Part shown: one piece after another, positions 1 through 7,317 of the stretch | Numbering within the stretch: the stretch's first letter is position 1 | How the letters are laid out: the number at the start of each line of letters is the position of its first letter | Origin: Bacteroidales bacterium UBA714 | Lineage (GTDB): Bacteria; Bacteroidota; Bacteroidia; Bacteroidales; UBA932 | Length of the DNA stretch: 11,467 nucleotides | Direction of reading: 5' to 3' | NCBI GenBank assembly: GCA_002298075.1 | Contig: DBLW01000018.1 | Coordinates: 1 to 11,467 of the forward strand | Translations under genes and position numbers: made by a program | The notes under the pieces: generated by a model | The model's database searches: none | Seen by the model: the letters and a program-made list of their open reading frames with translations, nothing else | Told to the model about the DNA's origin: nothing

Positions 1-216
1 CCTCACAGGGCCGTGGTGATAGGCCATGACCACCATTACAGCCTGCGTGCCGGCAACATGACCTCTCCGGACATCCGCGCCGGAATCGCCATGCTGATTG
101 CCGCCATGTCCGCCAAAGGCACAAGCGTAATCAGCAATATAGAGCAGATAGACCGCGGCTACGAAGACATAGACCTCCGCCTGAACGCCCTCGGTGCCCG
201 CATCACCCGTCAGTGA
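1..216 (+). CDS. murA: UDP-N-acetylglucosamine 1-carboxyvinyltransferase (MurA), C-terminal fragment
   Basis: This is the 3' end of a gene that begins before the window; 71 codons and the TGA stop are present. MurA transfers enolpyruvate from phosphoenolpyruvate to UDP-N-acetylglucosamine, the first committed step of peptidoglycan synthesis in the cytoplasm. The fragment matches the MurA carboxy end as I know it. It has the [17 protein letters not shown] helix, then the [16 protein letters not shown] segment with the conserved RGYE, and ends in LGARITR. The active-site Cys loop lies outside the window. GC content is ordinary here, in contrast to the AT-rich gene that follows. The related EPSP synthase (AroA) has the same fold but lacks this RGYE ending, so the call is firm despite the short piece. 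Confidence 0.93.
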   Translation, partial: PHRAVVIGHDHHYSLRAGNMTSPDIRAGIAMLIAAMSAKGTSVISNIEQIDRGYEDIDLRLNALGARITRQ

Positions 217-282
217 AACGGTTTTTGCGGCATATTGAAAGCGAAATTTTGAAGCCGTCGTGTATAAGTGTTTCATTATTCC

Positions 283-312
283 TTGCAAATAATGATTTAA
301 GTGTTACATTTG
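283..312 (+). promoter_or_regulatory. Bacteroidota-type promoter for the lipoprotein pair
   Basis: A -7 element TACATTTG (305-312) fits the Bacteroidota consensus TAnnTTTG. A CTTG (282-285) lies 19 bases upstream as a partial -33 element. The predicted transcript start is about 15 bases before the ATG at 334, so the leader is short. The intergenic stretch 217-333 shows no convincing terminator for murA. Confidence 0.6.
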
Positions 313-333
313 CATAATGATTAATCTGTGATT

Positions 334-1926
334 ATGAAAAACTTATATGTGATTTTTAAATGTACAATCCTTTTGGTTGGGTTGTCTTTATTCGCTTCTT
401 GCGACAATAAGGATTCAATGGAACTCTTTTGTCCTGACTCCGCTCCTTTTAATGAGAACTCGTCAGCTGAGCTCACCTATGCTATAGTAGGTGAACAGAT
501 TCCTAACCCCCTGTCTTTGGATATAGTAAAAGATGCATTTTCACAATTGGACTATAAAACAAGAGCAGGGTATAGTGCGGAGGATATCGTGGCGACTCAC
601 CATTATGTGGCTTTCAAGCCTGGCAATGATGATGAGTTTTGCTGTATAAAAGCAACTGATGATATAGACCTGTTTTCTTATCCTCTTGATTACGAGGTTT
701 CTGATGGATTCGTTGTGCCTGATCAGAGGTTTATGACGGGAGAATTCCCTTATCAGTGGGCCTATGTTCCGGTCGAATATGACTTGTCGGCGATCAAATG
801 TCCTTATGAGATATTGTATGATATTTGGTCTCCGGAAGCCGGAACTAAATCCTCAGAACAATTTCCGGAATTTTTGAATGCAGCTATAGAAGAGAAAGCT
901 TACGAACTCTGCGGGCAGCCATTGGAGAAAGTTATGGAAACAAAGGCAGGGAAAGTTACTCCTTCAGGACGAGTCGTTTTTTATGATAAAGATTCTGGAA
1001 CTTATCGCGGGGTTGAGGGATTGAGCATAAAAACAGCACGTGCGACTCACAGCTCTTATACGCATTGTGACAGAAATGGATATTTTGTGTCATCGGATTC
1101 ATTCAGATATGCTTTTACATATGAAATACATTTCAGCCGCACTGATTTTGAAATTCGTGAGAATGGTACAAAGACAGAGGTGATTTATAAATATAGTAAC
1201 TATAAGGGTAGCCTGGACAAGTCATATGCTGACAGCGAGTCTTGTTTTTATGCTAATATCAGCCGTGCGGCCATTGTTTATTATTATGGAAATATTTATG
1301 GTTTGCGCCGCCCTCCTATGAGGAGTGACAAATCGTATAGGCTTGTTATTCAGGCACAGAATAGTTCTAATGGCAATGTTGCAGGTAGTCATTATGTTAA
1401 AGACAATTGGATATTCCCAGATAGACCAATAGTGAAAATTTATAAATTGCGGTCTAATAATTCTGAGCGTCCCACTTGGCTTATTCATGCTACTATGATT
1501 CACGAATTAGCACATGCATCACATTGGCGTTCTAACTCAAAATTTGATGAGACATCTACGGAACTCGTCGAATCTTTTGCGATGGGAGTGGAATGGTTCC
1601 TGTCTAAAAATGAATACCAGTCATATTTACCTGGCTATACTCGTCAATCATATACTGGTATTATACAGGATTTGATTGATGGCTATGGATACAAGTACTC
1701 GGCTTATAGTGCGACTTGGATTAATGGAGAGTACTTGCAGAACCAAGGTAGTGCGGAATTAGGCTATTATGATAAAGTTACAGGCTTTACGGCTCCTGAA
1801 TTAGAAGAGATGGTGAGAAGCAGTACTTCGTGGAACGAATTTCAGAGCCGCGTGTTGTCTTCGCCAAAGGCTGAGGGGCAGCAGCAGGCCATATCGGAGA
1901 GCTTTACCTATTGGATGAAATATTAA
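334..1926 (+). CDS. Lipoprotein with HExxH putative zinc metallopeptidase domain
   Basis: The protein is 530 residues from the ATG at 334. A GTG two codons upstream (328) is possible, but the ATG gives a normal signal peptide: MKN, a hydrophobic run, and lipobox LFASC with the lipidated Cys at 23. The residues after it (DNKD) are acidic, which in Bacteroidota may favour surface export (inference). The N-terminal part (about 60-150) has the pattern ATHHYVAFKP...YPLDYEV...W-Y-PV, which I associate with unnamed Bacteroidales lipoproteins. A beta-rich segment with a G-YF turn (about 208-270) resembles a carboxypeptidase-regulatory-like domain. HELAHASH occupies 390-397: a zincin HExxH with a further His at 397. 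Glu410, Glu413 and Glu420 are candidates for a third ligand. Substrate is unknown. Base composition is visibly AT-richer than the flanking genes. It is followed after 10 bases by a second lipoprotein gene, so the two are probably co-transcribed. Confidence 0.75.
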   Translation: MKNLYVIFKCTILLVGLSLFASCDNKDSMELFCPDSAPFNENSSAELTYAIVGEQIPNPLSLDIVKDAFSQLDYKTRAGYSAEDIVATHHYVAFKPGNDDEFCCIKATDDIDLFSYPLDYEVSDGFVVPDQRFMTGEFPYQWAYVPVEYDLSAIKCPYEILYDIWSPEAGTKSSEQFPEFLNAAIEEKAYELCGQPLEKVMETKAGKVTPSGRVVFYDKDSGTYRGVEGLSIKTARATHSSYTHCDRNGYFVSSDSFRYAFTYEIHFSRTDFEIRENGTKTEVIYKYSNYKGSLDKSYADSESCFYANISRAAIVYYYGNIYGLRRPPMRSDKSYRLVIQAQNSSNGNVAGSHYVKDNWIFPDRPIVKIYKLRSNNSERPTWLIHATMIHELAHASHWRSNSKFDETSTELVESFAMGVEWFLSKNEYQSYLPGYTRQSYTGIIQDLIDGYGYKYSAYSATWINGEYLQNQGSAELGYYDKVTGFTAPELEEMVRSSTSWNEFQSRVLSSPKAEGQQQAISESFTYWMKY

Positions 1927-1936
1927 ACGGACAACG

Positions 1937-2347
1937 ATGAAAAAACGTATTTTATTATTCGTACTGGCATTGTCTTCTCTGGTTTCTTGTGAGAAACCAG
2001 AGATCCTTGACGGATGGCCAGTTGTGAATCCATACAACAGGTTTATCGTTACGAACAGTCTTGACGTACCGGTAGAAATCACTTCATATAAATGGCAGAA
2101 TCAGCAAAGCATAAGCCTGGCGCCTGACAGTAGCTATGGGTATTGGACGATGATTGAACTTCCGGCTTTGACTTTCGAAGAAGATAAAATATATTTTTTC
2201 CATTGTGATTCGCTGATGCTGTCTTCACCGTATCACAACCATGTCATAATATCTATATTGGATTTGCATGCATTATCGGATATCCGTGAAATTGAAAACG
2301 GCTTTGAGAAGGAGTTCGTGATAACGGAAAACATAGAAACGGACTGA
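1937..2347 (+). CDS. Small putative lipoprotein, function unknown
   Basis: The protein has 136 residues and starts with MKKRILLFVLALSSLVSC, a clear lipoprotein signal peptide with Cys18 as the acylation site. EKPEILDG follows, so position +2 is Glu. The mature part is about 118 residues with no motif I recognise. Alternating hydrophobic stretches (RFIVTNSLDVPVEITSYKW, HNHVIISILDLHAL) suggest a compact beta-rich domain (inference). It lies 10 bases after the HExxH lipoprotein on the same strand, shares its AT-rich composition, and has no promoter of its own. A partner or accessory role to that protein is plausible but unproven. Its stop codon is 3 bases from the stop of the convergent methyltransferase gene, which leaves no room for a separate terminator. 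Confidence 0.7.
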   Translation: MKKRILLFVLALSSLVSCEKPEILDGWPVVNPYNRFIVTNSLDVPVEITSYKWQNQQSISLAPDSSYGYWTMIELPALTFEEDKIYFFHCDSLMLSSPYHNHVIISILDLHALSDIREIENGFEKEFVITENIETD

Positions 2348-2350
2348 GTC

Positions 2351-3022
2351 CTATTTCTTACGGATAATGTTGAGGCCGTCGCGAAGGGGGAGTATCACGG
2401 ACTCCACGCGGCGGTCGTCTCTTATCATGTCATTGAAACGTGCGATTCCGAGAGTCTGCTTGTCCTGCGGAAGCGGGTCCTGGCACACTTTCCCGTCCCA
2501 CAGCACATTGTCGGCAAGGATGAGACCTCCCGGGCGCACCATGTCAAAGACAAGCTCATAATACTCGCAGTATTCGCGTTTGTTCGCATCCATATATACG
2601 ATGTCATATTGCTTGTCCGGGTCGCAGTTCCCGTTTTCGCTGTCTCTCATTTCAGACAGCATCCGTTTGAGGGTCTCCTTGCAGTCTCCGATATGCAGGG
2701 TTATCCTGTCCGAAAGCCCTGCTCTGCCGAAGCCCTCAAGTATGAGGTCCTCAAGCTCATCATTAAGCTCCAAAGTGTCAAGATGCCCGTTCACATCAAG
2801 GGCGGAAGCCATGCATATGGCCGAGTAGCCGGTGAAAGTTCCCAATTCCAGAATCCTCTCTGCCTTTGTCATCTGCACAAGCATGCGCATGAATTGTCCC
2901 TGTACTGCTCCGGACAGCATCCTTGCATGATTTGTCCTCAGATGTGTCTGCTTCTCGACCCATGAGAGAGCTTCGGCCTGAGGGGTCGCATGCTCCTTTA
3001 TATAGTTGTAGATATTTTCCAT
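2351..3022 (-). CDS. Class I SAM-dependent O-methyltransferase, COMT-like family
   Basis: The protein has 223 residues, the usual size for the cation-dependent O-methyltransferase family (Methyltransf_3). These enzymes transfer the methyl group of S-adenosylmethionine to hydroxyl groups of catechol-type or other acceptors; the substrate here cannot be told. SAM-binding motif I is ILELGTFTGYS, with Glu59 and Gly61. Metal and substrate residues follow the family pattern: Asp145 in YMDANK, and Asp171-Asn172 in ILADNVLW. The protein has no signal peptide and should be cytoplasmic. It is the last gene of a reverse-strand operon, starting 5 bases after the M16 peptidase stop. Some bacterial relatives are annotated as tRNA 5-hydroxyuridine methyltransferase (TrmR); I cannot separate these by eye. 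Confidence 0.88.
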   Translation of the reverse strand: MENIYNYIKEHATPQAEALSWVEKQTHLRTNHARMLSGAVQGQFMRMLVQMTKAERILELGTFTGYSAICMASALDVNGHLDTLELNDELEDLILEGFGRAGLSDRITLHIGDCKETLKRMLSEMRDSENGNCDPDKQYDIVYMDANKREYCEYYELVFDMVRPGGLILADNVLWDGKVCQDPLPQDKQTLGIARFNDMIRDDRRVESVILPLRDGLNIIRKK

Positions 3023-3027
3023 TTCGC

Positions 3028-4278
3028 TTAAAGATAAATCAGTCTGGACAACTTGTCCGGAGAGAAAATTTCACATGCCATTTCCCGCACATCCTCTGCT
3101 GTGATGGCCTCCACCATGCGTAGCGTCTGCTGCGGCCCTGTTATCTTGCCGTAGGACAGAAGCCCCTTGCCCATTGATAGGCACTGTGTCTCACCGTTGT
3201 CCGAGCTTATGGCAAGCTGTCCGAGCAGCTGTTTCTTTGCGGCTTTCAGTTTGCGCTCTGACAATGTCCCGCTGCGCAGCTTGTCCAGCACTTTTCCTGT
3301 GGCTTTCAGGCATTTGTCCAGATTGTCCCTGTCGCATCCGAGGCATATCGCGGCTATTCCGGTGTCCGCATATTGTGTGTATGAGCATTCCACGCCATAC
3401 ACCCATCCGTTCTTTTCCCGTAAGACCGAATTAAGCATGGAGTTGCTTGCCGGCCCTCCGAGTATATTGCACAGAAGCACAGCCGCAAGCCTTTCCCGTT
3501 CCTGATACAGCGACGGGGCCAGCCCTCCTATGACGCAATTGGCCTGATGGCTTCTTTTGTTTACGGTCTTGTCGAACGGTTCCGTTGCCGGAGCCATGTA
3601 TGTGCCGCAGGCTTTGCCTGAACCGCTTTCTTCCCGTTTGCCGCTGCCGTTCTTTCCGAAATATTTCTCCGCAAGCCTGACAGCCGCTTTCTCCATTTTG
3701 CTCTCCTCTATGTCTGCGACCACCGTAAATGCCATCTTTTCCGGACGGAATTTCTCCCTCACGAACCGGAGCAGCTCGTCACGTGTCATTTTTCTGACCG
3801 AGGCGGCAGTCCCGAGTATGTTTCCCCCGAGCGGATGCCCCTTGAAAAGCATCTCCTCGAATCTGTCATAGATGTCTTCGGACGGGGTGTCCTTGTAAGA
3901 GTTTATCTCGTCTATCACGACACCTTTCTCCGTCTGTATCTCATGTTCGGGGAATGTCGGCTCCGTGGCCAGCTCGAACAGGAGTGAGGCGGCCTTTCCG
4001 AGGTCTTCTTTCAGCACGGTGGCATGAAATACAATCTCTTCCTTTGTCGTATATGCGTTTAGCTCCCCGCCAAGCCTGTCGAGGTAACCGTTTATCACTG
4101 AAGCGCTCCTGCGTTCCGTGCCTTTGAATATCGTATGTTCTATGAAATGTGCAGTCCCGTTGTGGAAACCCTCCTCGTCCCTTGTGCCGCATTTGATGCT
4201 CAATGCGCAATATCCTACGGACGAATTGCTCCTCTTTACGGCATACTGCATTCCGCAATCTGCTTTGCCGCTTATCAT
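3028..4278 (-). CDS. M16 family zinc metallopeptidase (M16B-like)
   Basis: The protein has 416 residues, the usual length of a two-domain M16B processing-peptidase-like protein. The inverted zinc motif HxxEH is complete: His44, Glu47 and His48 in AHFIEHTIFKGT. The third ligand Glu124 (VIDEIN) lies 76 residues after His48, as expected for the family. The second domain keeps the Arg287/Tyr294 pair in LREKNGWVYGV. It should therefore be catalytically active, not one of the inactive partner subunits. There is no signal peptide, so a cytoplasmic peptide- or presequence-degrading role like that of B. subtilis YmxG/MlpA is more likely than a periplasmic one (inference). The start was chosen at the ATG 20 bases after the upstream stop. 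It sits between the secreted protein gene and the O-methyltransferase gene in one operon. Confidence 0.92.
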   Translation of the reverse strand: MISGKADCGMQYAVKRSNSSVGYCALSIKCGTRDEEGFHNGTAHFIEHTIFKGTERRSASVINGYLDRLGGELNAYTTKEEIVFHATVLKEDLGKAASLLFELATEPTFPEHEIQTEKGVVIDEINSYKDTPSEDIYDRFEEMLFKGHPLGGNILGTAASVRKMTRDELLRFVREKFRPEKMAFTVVADIEESKMEKAAVRLAEKYFGKNGSGKREESGSGKACGTYMAPATEPFDKTVNKRSHQANCVIGGLAPSLYQERERLAAVLLCNILGGPASNSMLNSVLREKNGWVYGVECSYTQYADTGIAAICLGCDRDNLDKCLKATGKVLDKLRSGTLSERKLKAAKKQLLGQLAISSDNGETQCLSMGKGLLSYGKITGPQQTLRMVEAITAEDVREMACEIFSPDKLSRLIYL

Positions 4279-4298
4279 TATATTCTCATTCGCAGTTA

Positions 4299-5150
4299 TT
4301 AATGTCCCCTATAGGAGATTATTCTCTTGAGGTCCTCCGGGAGGAAGCCCGGTCCTGTCTTTTTGCCAATCCGGTGCCTGCGGTAGTAATATATTTCATG
4401 GGTGGAAGTGTTTATGAGCATTTTGTAGCAATAGGAACCCGGTTGCGGGCAATCCGGAGCTACTGTATAGCTTACGAGAACATTCGGTTCATTCTCAATC
4501 ATATACTCGTCAGCACTGTCTTCGTCGGTCACAGATATGGAAGAGTCGAAATGCGCATCCCGGAATGTGCGTGTTATTCCGGAATTGAGGTCTTCTTCTG
4601 CGAATATTATGTCCATGCCTCCCGATTTGGGCATGTTGAGCGTGTAGTTGCTCAGTCCGGTATATCCGCTCAGGTCCCTCTCCATCGAGTCCAGGGTATA
4701 TTGCTGGATGATGTCTATGAATGCCGGAAGGAAGACCAGTTCGCGCCCTGAGGGGTTTTCAGCCGGGCACAGCGGCATTGACACCACTTCGAGCATCTCA
4801 TCTATTCCTAAGGCTGCCTTAGGCCCTCCCTTGACAAGGGTAAGGAACATTATGCCCGGAGTGTCTTCTTTTCTGAATTTTCCGCTTGCCGTTATGAGAA
4901 AGTAATATTCACCGTTTTCCTTAAGGGAATTGAACTCTTCGGTTGTGCAGAACTCGTATGGGGAAATGCGCCACCTTGATGCAATTTCATCTTTGAGCGA
5001 ACTGTCGTAGAATGCGTTGCCGGTGAGGACGACTTTGGTGACTTTCCCTGTGAAGTCGCTTATCTTGATTTTTTTCGTGTTGATTTGTGCCTGAGCGCCG
5101 GCTATCAGCGGAAATGCCAATGATGCAATAAGTATCAGGATTCTTTTCAT
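4299..5150 (-). CDS. Conserved-looking secreted protein of unknown function
   Basis: The protein has 283 residues from the ATG at 5150. A longer frame extends 16 codons upstream, but the ATG at 5150 begins a clean signal peptide (MKRILILIASLAFPLIAG, probable cleavage near AGA or AQA, residues 17-21). There is no lipobox Cys, so a soluble periplasmic or exported protein is expected. The mature part opens with KIKISDFTGKVTKVVLTGN. I recognise the RWRISPYEFC and EYYFLI segments only as typical of unnamed Bacteroidales proteins. No catalytic motif or membrane segment is visible. It is first in the operon with the M16 peptidase (20-base gap) and the O-methyltransferase, and divergent from dnaX. 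A -7-like element on this strand lies 46 bases upstream. Confidence 0.75.
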   Translation of the reverse strand: MKRILILIASLAFPLIAGAQAQINTKKIKISDFTGKVTKVVLTGNAFYDSSLKDEIASRWRISPYEFCTTEEFNSLKENGEYYFLITASGKFRKEDTPGIMFLTLVKGGPKAALGIDEMLEVVSMPLCPAENPSGRELVFLPAFIDIIQQYTLDSMERDLSGYTGLSNYTLNMPKSGGMDIIFAEEDLNSGITRTFRDAHFDSSISVTDEDSADEYMIENEPNVLVSYTVAPDCPQPGSYCYKMLINTSTHEIYYYRRHRIGKKTGPGFLPEDLKRIISYRGH

Positions 5151-5195
5151 GTCAGGATTCTGTTTAATAAGTATTGGTATATGTGCAAACGGGCG

Positions 5196-5203
5196 CAAAG
5201 TTA
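5196..5203 (-). promoter_or_regulatory. -7 promoter element of the reverse-strand operon
   Basis: Read on the reverse strand this is TAACTTTG, a match to TAnnTTTG, 46 bases from the start codon at 5150. No TTTG is found at the expected 19-21 base distance, so only the -7 half is supported. It lies 12 bases from the opposite-facing dnaX element, making this a compact divergent promoter region. Confidence 0.5.
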
Positions 5204-5215
5204 CAAAATTAGTGC

Positions 5216-5223
5216 TATATTTG
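5216..5223 (+). promoter_or_regulatory. -7 promoter element for dnaX-lptB
   Basis: TATATTTG matches TAnnTTTG and points to dnaX, 97 bases downstream. No -33 TTTG is present at the usual spacing (the sequence there is GC-rich), so the promoter may be weak or activator-dependent. The bases that follow match the promoter repeat found upstream of the response regulator. Confidence 0.5.
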
Positions 5224-5256
5224 TACTTCGCACATATGTACGTTTGTGCCTTTGCA
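5216..5256 (+). repeat. Diverged copy of the promoter-associated repeat in the dnaX leader
   Basis: Aligned without gaps to 11076-11116, 32 of 41 positions agree. Shared blocks are TATATTT, CTTCGC, CATAT, TACGTTTG and the final GCA. The copy begins exactly at the -7 element and runs into the predicted untranslated leader. Local family membership is seen directly; any function is inference. Confidence 0.6.
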
Positions 5257-5319
5257 AAAGTTCTTACGTTCTGCTATGGGCTTTTAAGCATATGTGCCGG
5301 TTATGACTAAAGAACAAGT

Positions 5320-7287
5320 ATGTCCCAGTATATAGTATCTGCAAGAAAATACAGGCCAGACTCTTTCGGAACACTGATTGGCCAGGACAATATAGCGCAG
5401 ACCCTGAAGAATTCCATTCTCAGGGGGCAGCTTGCGCATGCCTACCTTTTCTGCGGTCCGCGCGGAGTCGGAAAGACTACCACGGCCCGCATTTTCGCGA
5501 AGATGATAAATTGCTCCGACCCTACGGAGAATATGGAGCCGTGCGGCAAGTGTGAGTCCTGCCTCTCTTTCGCTGAAGGGCGCTCATACTGCATACATGA
5601 GCTGGACGCGGCCTCGAACAATGGCGTGGATGACATCAAGGCTCTTATGGACCAGGTACGCATACCTCCGCAGGTGGGCCGATACAGTGTTTATATCATT
5701 GATGAGGTCCACATGCTCTCCCAGTCGGCTTTCAACGCCTTTCTGAAAACACTTGAGGAGCCGCCTGCCCATGCCATCTTCATTCTTGCGACGACAGAGA
5801 AGCACAAGATTCTTCCGACGATTCTTTCGAGATGCCAGACATACGATTTCAACAGGATAACTGTGGAGAATATAGTCCGGAATCTCAGGATGGTGGCTTC
5901 CGGTGAAGGAGTGGCTATTGATGACGAGTCTCTTCATGTGATTGCGCATAAGGCGGACGGGGCGATGAGGGACGCGCTCACTATTTTTGACCAGACTGTG
6001 GCGTTCTGCGGGACTGATGTGAAGTATGAGGATGTGCTGCGGAATCTTAATGTGCTTGACTATGAGTACAGTTTTTCGCTTGTGGATGCGTTTCTGGCCG
6101 GGGACTGGTCTTCCGCGCTCATGACTTTTGACGGGATTCTTGCGAAAGGTTTCAATGCCCTGCATTTCGTTGCGGCCCTTTCGTCACATCTCAGGGATTT
6201 GCTTGTCAGTAAGAGCGGAGGGCTTGAGGCTCTTCTTGAACTGCCGGAGTCTCTTAAGAAAAAGTATATGGAACAGGCGTCAAGGTGTCCTTTGCAGTTC
6301 CTCTATGAGGCTTTGGGCATCACTGCGCAATGTGAATCGGGATACCGTGCAAGCGTGAATCCCCGCCTGCATATAGAGTTCTCGCTGATGAGGCTCAGTT
6401 TCCTTATGAACCGTCAGGCCGGAGTCCAGGCTGCTGCCCAACCCGTTGCCGCTCAATCAGGCGCCGCTCAACCGGCAGCTGTTCAGCAGACTTCCGTTCA
6501 GCCGGCAGCATCCCGGCCTGCTCCAGCTCAGCAGCCTGTTGTGCCGCCTTCAATGGTTCAGCAGGCACCTGCCCGTCAAACAGCTTCTCTGCAAACTGTA
6601 GCTCAACAGCCAACTTCCCGGCAAGCGTCAGAGCAGCAAGTTTCAGTGCAGGATGCACCGGACAGGCCGTCTGCCGTTCAGTCAGCCAATTCACCGGCTT
6701 CCTCTGTGCCGGCTCCTTCGGAGAGACCGTCAGAGAAGACAGCCGGACCTGCTGCTTCAGAAGTGCCTGCAGCGGCGGCTCCTTCGGTTCCCGAAGGACA
6801 GGTCCCTGCAAGGGACCGGCGTGCGCGCAGCGCCCGCCCAGCCGCCTCCCTTTCGCTCAAATCCATGATGGAGGCCGCTCCTGAAGTAGCCGCTGCAGCA
6901 GTTGAGGACACTCCTCTTCCTGAGGATGAACTGCTGATTGAAAAGTGGCCCGAGCTTGCAAAGCAATATGAAGACAAGCCTCGCCTGGCGAGCATGCTTA
7001 CGACTACCACCCTTACAATTGAGCCTTCCGACTCGGCCAAGACTGTGATTTTCCGTGTCGTCAACGAAGCGCAGAAAGAGTGGGTCGAGTCAAAGCTCCT
7101 TCATGACCTTGAGGGCAGCTACCGCAAGATAGTCGGCTCGATGAAAGTATATCTCAGGGTAAGCGTCACGCAGGATACAGCCGAGCATAAGAAAATATAC
7201 ATGCCGAGTGAAAAGGCCAAGGAACTTATGTCGGAAAATGACGAGGTGAAGAATCTTGTAAAGGATTTCGGGCTTGATATCAAATAA
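5320..7287 (+). CDS. dnaX: DNA polymerase III subunit gamma/tau
   Basis: This 655-residue protein is the AAA+ motor of the clamp loader that opens the beta clamp onto primed DNA at the replication fork. Walker A is GPRGVGKT (46-53). Zinc cysteines are at 65, 75, 78 and 81. Walker B is DEVH (128-131), sensor 1 lies in LATTE (156-160), and the SRC arginine finger is Arg171. Domain III follows to about residue 360. Residues about 363-513 form a long low-complexity linker rich in Ala, Gln, Pro, Ser and Val. A folded C-terminal domain (about 530-655) is the tau-specific part expected to contact the polymerase. It starts at an ATG with an A-rich leader and no Shine-Dalgarno. lptB follows after 30 bases, probably on the same transcript. 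Confidence 0.97.
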   Translation: MSQYIVSARKYRPDSFGTLIGQDNIAQTLKNSILRGQLAHAYLFCGPRGVGKTTTARIFAKMINCSDPTENMEPCGKCESCLSFAEGRSYCIHELDAASNNGVDDIKALMDQVRIPPQVGRYSVYIIDEVHMLSQSAFNAFLKTLEEPPAHAIFILATTEKHKILPTILSRCQTYDFNRITVENIVRNLRMVASGEGVAIDDESLHVIAHKADGAMRDALTIFDQTVAFCGTDVKYEDVLRNLNVLDYEYSFSLVDAFLAGDWSSALMTFDGILAKGFNALHFVAALSSHLRDLLVSKSGGLEALLELPESLKKKYMEQASRCPLQFLYEALGITAQCESGYRASVNPRLHIEFSLMRLSFLMNRQAGVQAAAQPVAAQSGAAQPAAVQQTSVQPAASRPAPAQQPVVPPSMVQQAPARQTASLQTVAQQPTSRQASEQQVSVQDAPDRPSAVQSANSPASSVPAPSERPSEKTAGPAASEVPAAAAPSVPEGQVPARDRRARSARPAASLSLKSMMEAAPEVAAAAVEDTPLPEDELLIEKWPELAKQYEDKPRLASMLTTTTLTIEPSDSAKTVIFRVVNEAQKEWVESKLLHDLEGSYRKIVGSMKVYLRVSVTQDTAEHKKIYMPSEKAKELMSENDEVKNLVKDFGLDIK

Positions 7288-7290
7288 ACG

Positions 7291-7304
7291 TGCAAAGGCA
7301 CAAA
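7291..7304. repeat. 14-base inverted copy of a dnaX-leader sequence
   Basis: TGCAAAGGCACAAA in the dnaX-lptB gap is the exact reverse complement of TTTGTGCCTTTGCA at 5243-5256 upstream of dnaX, so dnaX is flanked by inverted copies. Partial similarity continues (ACAAACG here against CGTTTGT there). At 14 bases it could be chance or a remnant of the promoter repeat. Confidence 0.4.
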
Positions 7305-7317
7305 ACAAACGTGAGAA

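Noticed and set aside
328..333. GTG at 328 as the start of the HExxH lipoprotein
   Set aside because: It would add only Met-Ile before the Met-Lys-Asn of a standard lipoprotein signal peptide; the ATG at 334 is simpler.
5151..5198. Upstream extension of the secreted 283-residue protein to 5198
   Set aside because: It would put 16 polar and mixed residues before a clean signal peptide and would start inside the predicted -7 element.
6256..6264. AAGAAAAAG in dnaX as a programmed -1 frameshift site making a short gamma form
   Set aside because: The first base of the needed heptamer (A AAA AAG) is G here, so P-site re-pairing is poor. A -1 shift would stop 14 codons later inside domain III, so no functional gamma would result.
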